DNA of 6,199 nucleotides from UMGS1279 sp045534095 (GTDB taxonomy: Bacteria > Bacillota > Clostridia > Oscillospirales > Acutalibacteraceae): the NCBI GenBank assembly GCA_045534095.1, contig JAZSJA010000004.1, positions 1 to 6,199 of the forward strand, in the 5' to 3' direction. The notes beneath the pieces are model-generated. The model had not been told where the DNA came from and searched no databases. It saw only the letters and a list, made by a program, of their open reading frames with translations. Positions 1 to 4,431 of the stretch are shown piece by piece. Both the position numbers and the translations under genes were made by a program. How positions within the stretch are numbered: position 1 is the first letter of the stretch; each line of letters begins with the position of its first letter.

Positions 1-923
1 TCGGGGAGAGAAGTGCGTGCAATATCTTTAAGATAAAGAACAGGCCCTTGCCTACCGTAAAGCTTGTTGTATTCAACTTTAAGTTCGGCAGTTATCATAG
101 CCCAATCTCGACTGTTAAATTGAGCAACCGTTTTTTCATCACCCAAAAGCAAAAATCCCGCAAAGGTAATATCGTCCACACAACAGGTCATAATGTGACG
201 TCCAATAACAAGTTGGGTGGCACTAAGCTCCTTGTTTTTCGCAACAACGCACTTGAATTTAACGGTTTTTCCGTCGTAGAAATCTAAATTTTCTGAAATA
301 TCGCGGTAAAAATATGCGTAATCTTTGTCCTCTACCTTAACAAGGTCGGCGTCACGATCAAAGGGTAGGGGATCTTCAATTTCATCATATTCGACGTCAC
401 CGTTTGGGAATTCGTATGCAATGTCAGCGCGTGTGTTCACGCCTCTAACGATTTTGTGAAGCTCCATTTTATCGATTTTGCGGTCGTATCGGTTAAAAAC
501 CACCAACTCACAATTTTGAAGCTTATCTACAACTAAATTACGCATATTATTGTTGTAGCCGATTATTGTGTTTGCATCGGCAAACATAAATTCTTGTGCA
601 ATAACCCATTTTTCGGGCAGAGCGTTTATAAGTGAACCAAGACTCCACATACCGTTGTACTCAACAAGTACGCGTTTAGCAGAGTGTTTTTTAAGAAGAT
701 TTTTAAGTAGAGATGGAGTTAAATCCTCTTCATTTTCTACAACCTCAATATAAACTCGGTCGGATGCGAATTTTTTAGCATTATATTCCTCTAACCCCTC
801 TTCGCAAAGAAGAATAAGGGTCTTTTCACCTGTGTTAAAGCGGGCATCCTCCATTGTTTCCTGAATGAATTTGGTTTTTCCCGCCTCTAAAAATCCCGTA
901 AAAAGATAAACAGGTATCTGCAT
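1..923 (-). CDS. CobW-like P-loop GTPase with DUF1980-like C-terminal segment (3' end cut off)
   Basis: The reading frame is open from ATG at 923 to the window edge (307 codons plus two bases), so the C-terminus is missing. GGAGGA at 936-931 sits 7 nt before the ATG, and the preceding GTPase gene stops only 3 nt upstream, so the two are surely co-transcribed. Seen: P-loop GFLEAGKT at residues 10-17; LVEYNG at 86-91, in the place of the CobW IEPSG motif; NRYD at 144-147, a variant of the NKxD guanine-recognition motif. The GCxCC motif of canonical CobW proteins is absent. Residues ~217-258 (YDGKTVKF, then IGRHIMTCCVDD) resemble the C-terminal beta domain of DUF1980/TIGR03943 proteins, the family of Bacillus YcgQ, whose partners are YcgR-type permeases. 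I infer a GTPase that serves metal handling or a membrane permease complex. The GTPase fold is secure; the substrate is unknown. Similar ~330-residue proteins are, to my recollection, common in Clostridia. Confidence 0.85.
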   Translation of the reverse strand, partial: MQIPVYLFTGFLEAGKTKFIQETMEDARFNTGEKTLILLCEEGLEEYNAKKFASDRVYIEVVENEEDLTPSLLKNLLKKHSAKRVLVEYNGMWSLGSLINALPEKWVIAQEFMFADANTIIGYNNNMRNLVVDKLQNCELVVFNRYDRKIDKMELHKIVRGVNTRADIAYEFPNGDVEYDEIEDPLPFDRDADLVKVEDKDYAYFYRDISENLDFYDGKTVKFKCVVAKNKELSATQLVIGRHIMTCCVDDITFAGFLLLGDEKTVAQFNSRDWAMITAELKVEYNKLYGRQGPVLYLKDIARTSLP

Positions 924-926
924 AAA

Positions 927-2030
927 TTAGTCCTCCAATGAAAATAGTGCGTCCAAAGCCTCTTCGTTGATATCAGCACCGATGACGCAAATTCGACCAA
1001 TAACGGCGGCAGCCCCTGTTCTGATATCGGACTGACCGGGTACGTAGTCAAAGTAAATCCAATCATTTTCGCTTTTTACATAGCCCTTTGCACGAAGCAC
1101 CGAGCCATACTCACCCTCATCAAAGGCGGCAAGAATTGCTTCAAGATGTGCCTTGGTAAAGGTTTCGGCGGTTTCTTTTCCCCAACTTGTAAAAACTTCG
1201 TCGGCGTGGTGATGGTGACAACCACAACTGCATTCTTCACCATGCTCGTGATGGTGATGCTCGTGATGATGCTCCTCATCGTGATGATGATGTTCGTGAC
1301 AACCGCAAGTACACTCTTCATCGTGATCGTGGTGATGGTGATGCTCGTGATGATGCTCCTCATCGTGATGGTGATGTTCGTGATGATGTTCGTGATGATG
1401 CTCACTTTCAAGCTCAGCCATCAAAGAATCGATGCTTTCACTCTGCTCCATTGCAGATAAAATATCACTGCCCGAAAGTTGGCTGATAGGTGTGGTAATA
1501 ATGGTAGCCTTTTCGTTTTTAGAGCGGATAAGCTCGGTTGCGGCGGCAATTTTTGCATCATCTGCAAGGTCGGCACGGCTAAGCACAATGCAGTCGGCAT
1601 GCTCAATTTGATTACCGAAAAATTCGCCAAAATTCTTCATATACATTTTGCACTTAACGGCATCTACAACGGCGGTGGCACTGTTTAAAATAACATCGTC
1701 GCTAAGCACACCGCTTACGGCTTTTATAACGTCGCTAAGCTTACCAACGCCCGATGGCTCAATTAAAATTCTGTCGGGGTTAAACCTGGTTAAAACTTCC
1801 TTTAAAGAGGTGTCAAAATCACCTACAAGACTGCAACAAATACAGCCCGAGTTCATTTCTCTAATCTCAATCCCGGCTTCCTTTAAAAATCCGCCATCAA
1901 TGCCTATTTCACCAAATTCATTTTCAATAAGCACAAGATTTTCACCCGCATAGGCTTCCTTAATAAGTTTTTTAATAAGTGTAGTTTTTCCGGCACCTAA
2001 AAATCCCGAAAAAATATCAATTTTAGTCAT
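927..2030 (-). CDS. CobW/COG0523 family GTPase, putative metallochaperone with His/Cys-rich insert
   Basis: A complete 367-residue protein of the G3E GTPase superfamily. These are cytoplasmic GTP-hydrolysing proteins that deliver Zn, Co or other metals to client proteins. Seen in order: P-loop GFLGAGKT (9-16), ENEFGEIGID (36-45), metal-binding GCICC (62-66), Walker B IEPSG (90-94), SRAD (151-154) where NKxD is usual, a His-rich insert (211-275), and a CobW C-terminal domain (about 280-362). The insert holds 36 His and 6 Cys, including two CxCGCH motifs, and separates the GTPase and C-terminal domains as in other His-rich COG0523 members. AAGAGG at 2044-2039 lies 8 nt before the ATG. A sigma-70-type promoter lies upstream, and a second GTPase follows after 3 nt. 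No Zur- or Fur-type box or B12 riboswitch is visible, so the metal cannot be named. CobW proper (cobalamin synthesis) is less likely, as no cobalamin genes are near. The family is sure; the metal is not. Confidence 0.93.
   Translation of the reverse strand: MTKIDIFSGFLGAGKTTLIKKLIKEAYAGENLVLIENEFGEIGIDGGFLKEAGIEIREMNSGCICCSLVGDFDTSLKEVLTRFNPDRILIEPSGVGKLSDVIKAVSGVLSDDVILNSATAVVDAVKCKMYMKNFGEFFGNQIEHADCIVLSRADLADDAKIAAATELIRSKNEKATIITTPISQLSGSDILSAMEQSESIDSLMAELESEHHHEHHHEHHHHDEEHHHEHHHHHDHDEECTCGCHEHHHHDEEHHHEHHHHEHGEECSCGCHHHHADEVFTSWGKETAETFTKAHLEAILAAFDEGEYGSVLRAKGYVKSENDWIYFDYVPGQSDIRTGAAAVIGRICVIGADINEEALDALFSLED
1206..1400 (-). repeat. Duplicated His/Cys-rich coding repeat inside the CobW-type GTPase
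   Basis: This stretch encodes residues 211-275 of the GTPase. A unit of the form HHHHDEEHHHEHHHH, an acidic linker, then EEC(T/S)CGCH occurs twice, at residues 219-245 and 247-272. At DNA level a 37-bp block at 1250-1286 recurs identically at 1334-1370, an offset of 84 bp (28 codons). The second unit is one codon shorter before its Cys motif. Upstream of these lie further short HHHE units (211-218). The near identity points to recent tandem duplication and possible copy-number variation. The residues are typical Zn/Ni/Co ligands, so a metal buffer or loading site is inferred. Confidence 0.9.
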
Positions 2031-2066
2031 TTTAATATCCTCTTTTCTAAAAGAAACTATAAAAAT

Positions 2067-2095
2067 ATTATACTCCTATTTTAATTCCTTTTCAA
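2067..2095 (-). promoter_or_regulatory. Sigma-70-type promoter of the two-GTPase unit
   Basis: Read leftward, TTGAAA (2095-2090) and TATAAT (2072-2067) are separated by exactly 17 bp. The -35 box overlaps the last codons of the upstream transporter gene. Transcription would start near 2060, giving a leader of about 30 nt before the ATG at 2030. A short inverted repeat (TTTCT, 3-nt gap, AGAAA; 2044-2056) lies in this leader and could be an operator, but it is too short and A/T-rich to trust. No terminator hairpin separates the transporter gene from this promoter, so read-through from upstream is possible. Confidence 0.7.
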
Positions 2096-3342
2096 CCCGT
2101 TTTTTTGTTTTTATTTTTGGCAGATTTCCAAAATCCTGCATAAAAAATCACACCCATAAGGGGGAAGAGTGCACCTAAAATCATACCAAGCTTCATACCG
2201 AACTGATTTCCCGTAAGGCCTAAGTTTGTTGCAATTTCAGTAAGCTTTGGTGAGCTTTCTGCAAAGTCGGTTATAATGCCAACAAGCTGCGGTGCAACCG
2301 AAGCACCCAAATCGCCACCGGCCGCCATCATAGCGTAGATAAAAACTCCGCCGGCGGGGAAACGGTCGGCAACAACAATTAAATTGCCCGGCCATAGCAT
2401 AGAAGTGAAAAAGCCGGTGAAACCGCAGGCCATAAGACCTAAAATGGGGTTGGAAGTAACCGCTGCCGTAAGGTAGCAAAATACCGCTCCAATACCACCA
2501 AGAGTTAAAACTCTGCCAATGTTTTTTCCTATTTTAGAGTAAAGAGTTCTGCCCAAACCAAGGGTAAGTCCGAATAACGCAACTCCAAAAATATCTCCCC
2601 ATACTTTGGGTATTCCAAGAGCTTGTTCTAAATATCCGGAGCTCCACTGCGACATCGTTACCTCAGCCGCGCCGCCAAAGAATATGGCCAGTACAGATGC
2701 CCAAAGCATTTTGTTTTTGAAAAGAGAGCTTATTTTATCGGTAGTTCCTTCATTTTTAAGTTCAGGTATGTCAGACCCCAAAAATAAATATGTTGAAAAA
2801 GCGGGTAAAAGGCAAAAAACAAGGGCTAATAGGGGCCAAGTTTTTTCGCCAAACAAGTAAAGAAAAATTGTGCTGAAAATTATTACTCCCACAACACCCC
2901 AAGCATACATGGAGTGAAGCTTGCTCATCTCTCGATCGGGGTCTTTGGAGGGCAGAGCCGCAACAATAGGACTGCATAATACCTCGCCAAGACCGGCCGC
3001 ACACGAGAAAATAATAGTACCTATGCTAAGTCCTATATATTCAGAGTTTGGGAAAATATATGGGGATGATGCAAAAATAACAAGCCCTATAATCGTAATT
3101 ACAGGCATTAGCTTTACAACCTTAGGAATATTGAATTTGTGTGAAAAAAAGGAGAATATTAGGTCGATTGATAGTTGAGTAACAAAATTTATAAGAACTA
3201 AAAGTCCTAAAAGAGTGTAGGATATTCCGTAAAGTCTGTTAAAGGTTAAAAACAAAACGGGCGGAAGATTGCCTATAACCGCCATTGCGACACTTGATGA
3301 GTAACAGGCACATTTAAGCCTTTTTGTGTTTGAATTTATCAT
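2092..3342 (-). CDS. Major facilitator superfamily transporter, FucP-like, probable efflux permease
   Basis: A 416-residue, very hydrophobic protein with about 12 predicted membrane segments. The halves are joined by a polar loop near residues 190-212, and the C-terminus is a Lys-rich cytoplasmic tail. The length fits the MFS. Seen: QLSID at 56-60 (charged residue in TM2), GEVLCSPIV at 119-127 in the TM4 region, EMSKLHSMYAWG at 138-149 (the LHxxYxWG pattern of FucP-like MFS proteins), and GRTLYSKIG at 264-272, in the place of the second MFS loop motif. The ATG at 3342 is chosen because an AAGGCGG-like ribosome site precedes it by 11 nt. The gene starts 23 bp after a MerR regulator with a ligand-binding domain, so the two form an operon and the regulator probably senses the transported compound. 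FucP relatives import sugars, but no sugar-catabolism gene is near, so export of a toxic compound is the likelier job. The substrate cannot be read from the sequence. Confidence 0.9.
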   Translation of the reverse strand: MINSNTKRLKCACYSSSVAMAVIGNLPPVLFLTFNRLYGISYTLLGLLVLINFVTQLSIDLIFSFFSHKFNIPKVVKLMPVITIIGLVIFASSPYIFPNSEYIGLSIGTIIFSCAAGLGEVLCSPIVAALPSKDPDREMSKLHSMYAWGVVGVIIFSTIFLYLFGEKTWPLLALVFCLLPAFSTYLFLGSDIPELKNEGTTDKISSLFKNKMLWASVLAIFFGGAAEVTMSQWSSGYLEQALGIPKVWGDIFGVALFGLTLGLGRTLYSKIGKNIGRVLTLGGIGAVFCYLTAAVTSNPILGLMACGFTGFFTSMLWPGNLIVVADRFPAGGVFIYAMMAAGGDLGASVAPQLVGIITDFAESSPKLTEIATNLGLTGNQFGMKLGMILGALFPLMGVIFYAGFWKSAKNKNKKTG

Positions 3343-3365
3343 TTTTAGTATTACCGCCTTTTAAA

Positions 3366-4160
3366 TCAAAACAATTTATCCATTTTTATAGGTGCTGCAA
3401 TTTGGGTTATGTAATCGCCACTGTTTTTTCCTCGGTTGGGTGGGCCTTCTAAGAAAATTGAACGGAAGGGGCCCGTAACTTCAACTCCGTTTTTTGCAAT
3501 ATATTCCATTAAAGCTTTAATGGCAAACTTGTTTTCTTCATATGGACCGCGGTGGTATATGCAAAGTGCAGGGGTTTCGGCAAATTCCATACGCTCTTCT
3601 CCAAAGAAATCCTCTGCAATAGGTATGCAACACATAATATCTAAGCTTTCAGTAGAGTTTGACATTCTCATAGTAAACATTCTGCTAAGCATTGACATTT
3701 TGCCGGTTCTTGCGGCGGCTATGTAGGTGTCTCTGAGCTTATTTGTCGCATCTGCAATGTCTTCACAATTGTATCGTCTGCAATAGCAAACCTGCCTTGG
3801 AAGAGCGGTTTTGTGTACCGTAAAATCTCCTCGTTTGGCAGAGCGAACCTGAAGCATTTGAATGTTTCGGTCTAAGGATGCCCTAAGATCCATAAGTCTT
3901 TTTAAATGGGAGTCGATATTTTCGGTATCATAGTAGTATTCCTCAACCTCTTTAAGGGTTAAACCAAGTTGCTGAAGGGAACGTATTGAACGTATTTGGG
4001 TCATATTGTCTGCCGAGTAATAACGGTATCCGCTATTCTTGTCCTTAACGGCGGGAGTTAAAATTCCCAGTTCCTCATAAACTAAAAGAGCTTTTCGGGT
4101 GACACCTAAAATTTTTGTTACTTCGCCAATTTGAAACAAATTTTCATCGTGTTTTTTCAT
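3366..4160 (-). CDS. MerR-family transcriptional regulator with GyrI-like effector-binding domain (BmrR-type)
   Basis: A 264-residue regulator. Seen: winged helix-turn-helix at residues 8-75 (FQIGEVTKILGV, then RKALLVYEELGIL and SGYRYYS, all MerR hallmarks); a dimerising coiled coil at about 80-107; and a GyrI-like domain from about 112 to 264, with FAETPALCIYHRGPYEE, FLEGPP and YITQIAAPI. The architecture and length match BmrR, which binds hydrophobic cationic drugs and activates a transporter gene by twisting promoter DNA with an overlong 19-bp spacer. There is no MerR-type metal-binding Cys set at the end of the coiled coil, so a small organic ligand is more likely than a metal. GAGGT (4172-4168) stands 7 nt before the ATG at 4160. 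The MFS gene follows after 23 bp. Two related inverted repeats in the upstream intergenic DNA are the likely operators. The family is sure; the ligand is unknown. Confidence 0.92.
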   Translation of the reverse strand: MKKHDENLFQIGEVTKILGVTRKALLVYEELGILTPAVKDKNSGYRYYSADNMTQIRSIRSLQQLGLTLKEVEEYYYDTENIDSHLKRLMDLRASLDRNIQMLQVRSAKRGDFTVHKTALPRQVCYCRRYNCEDIADATNKLRDTYIAAARTGKMSMLSRMFTMRMSNSTESLDIMCCIPIAEDFFGEERMEFAETPALCIYHRGPYEENKFAIKALMEYIAKNGVEVTGPFRSIFLEGPPNRGKNSGDYITQIAAPIKMDKLF

Positions 4161-4190
4161 AAAAGATACCTCGGATTTTTAAAAATCAAC

Positions 4191-4210
4191 TTGCACCCAC
4201 GGGTGCGAGT
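4191..4210 (-). promoter_or_regulatory. Putative MerR operator 1, beside the merR transcription start
   Basis: GCACCC and GGGTGC (4193-4198 and 4201-4206) form an inverted repeat with a 2-bp centre. On the other strand, operator 2 at 4275-4294 matches these 20 bases at 15 positions, including the flanking TTG and CGAGT, so both probably bind the same regulator. The site spans roughly -4 to +17 of the predicted merR start. Binding there would favour autorepression rather than activation, although a poor 19-bp-spaced promoter (ATAACT/TGATTT) could also be drawn over it. Confidence 0.6.
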
Positions 4211-4213
4211 TAT

Positions 4214-4242
4214 ACTATACTATAATTTTTTAAAATTTTCAA
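4214..4242 (-). promoter_or_regulatory. Predicted sigma-70 promoter of the merR-MFS operon
   Basis: Read leftward, TTGAAA (4242-4237) and TATAGT (4219-4214) are 17 bp apart. This places the start near 4207, with a leader of about 46 nt to the merR ATG. Operator 1 lies directly on the start site. The -10 region holds overlapping TATAGT and TATAAC hexamers (4224-4209), so the exact box is uncertain. A perfect A/T-rich palindrome, GATTTTT/AAAAATC (4174-4187), lies in the leader just before the ribosome site; its role is unclear. Confidence 0.55.
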
Positions 4243-4271
4243 GAGAAAAATAAAAAAAGGCATAAAACTTA

Positions 4272-4302
4272 TTGACTCGTACCTTGGGGTACAACATATA
4301 AT
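4272..4302 (+). promoter_or_regulatory. MerR-type 19-bp-spacer promoter with operator 2, firing rightward
   Basis: TTGACT (4272-4277) and TATAAT (4297-4302) are near-perfect -35 and -10 boxes separated by 19 bp. That overlong spacing is the hallmark of promoters activated by MerR-family proteins. Within the spacer lies the inverted repeat GTACC, 4 bp, GGTAC (4279-4292). With flanks (4275-4294) it matches operator 1 on the opposite strand at 15 of 20 positions. The predicted start is near 4309, and the first gene rightward is the collagen-like lipoprotein at 4432. That the adjacent MerR protein acts here is inferred from location and the shared operator. Confidence 0.7.
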
Positions 4303-4323
4303 AAAATTATCATAATAGATTGT

Positions 4324-4385
4324 TTTTTGCAAGAGAAATCAAAACGTTTTCGTCGTGGTATATACACGTTTTGTGTCAGCAAAAA
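4324..4385 (+). other. Nested inverted repeat in the leader of the collagen-like lipoprotein gene
   Basis: Outer arms TTTTTGC (4324-4330) and GCAAAAA (4379-4385) enclose inner arms CAAAACGT (4340-4347) and ACGTTTTG (4366-4373). As RNA this would give a 7-bp helix, an asymmetric internal loop (9 and 5 nt), an 8-bp helix and an 18-nt loop. It starts about 15 nt after the predicted start at 4309 and ends 46 nt before the ATG. There is no U-tract after it, so it is not a terminator. It could be a leader RNA structure or a DNA-binding site. I recognise no known riboswitch. Confidence 0.4.
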
Positions 4386-4431
4386 TATTTTCTATGAGTG
4401 AATGTTATAAAAAATATATGGAGGTAATGAA

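Noticed and set aside
1146..1460. Open frames on the plus strand and in another minus frame across the His-rich region, rich in Val/Met or Ile/Thr.
   Set aside because: They arise from the repeated CAY/GAR codons of the real GTPase gene in shifted frames, and have no start signals or recognisable domain.
2031..2091. Searched for a Zur/Fur box or a metal or B12 riboswitch before the CobW-type GTPase.
   Set aside because: The 61-bp gap holds a promoter, a ribosome site and only a 5-bp inverted repeat. Nothing matches a Zur/Fur-type dyad, and it is too short for a cobalamin riboswitch.
4174..4187. Perfect 14-bp palindrome GATTTTT/AAAAATC just upstream of the merR ribosome site, considered as a terminator or operator.
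   Set aside because: It is almost pure A/T with no loop, so it would form a very weak hairpin. Such palindromes are common by chance in A/T-rich leaders.
4191..4221. A rightward 19-bp-spaced promoter made of TTGCAC (4191-4196) and TATACT (4216-4221).
   Set aside because: The inverted repeat overlaps the -35 box instead of sitting in the middle of the spacer, unlike the site at 4272-4302. The leftward TTGAAA/TATAGT pair explains the same bases better.
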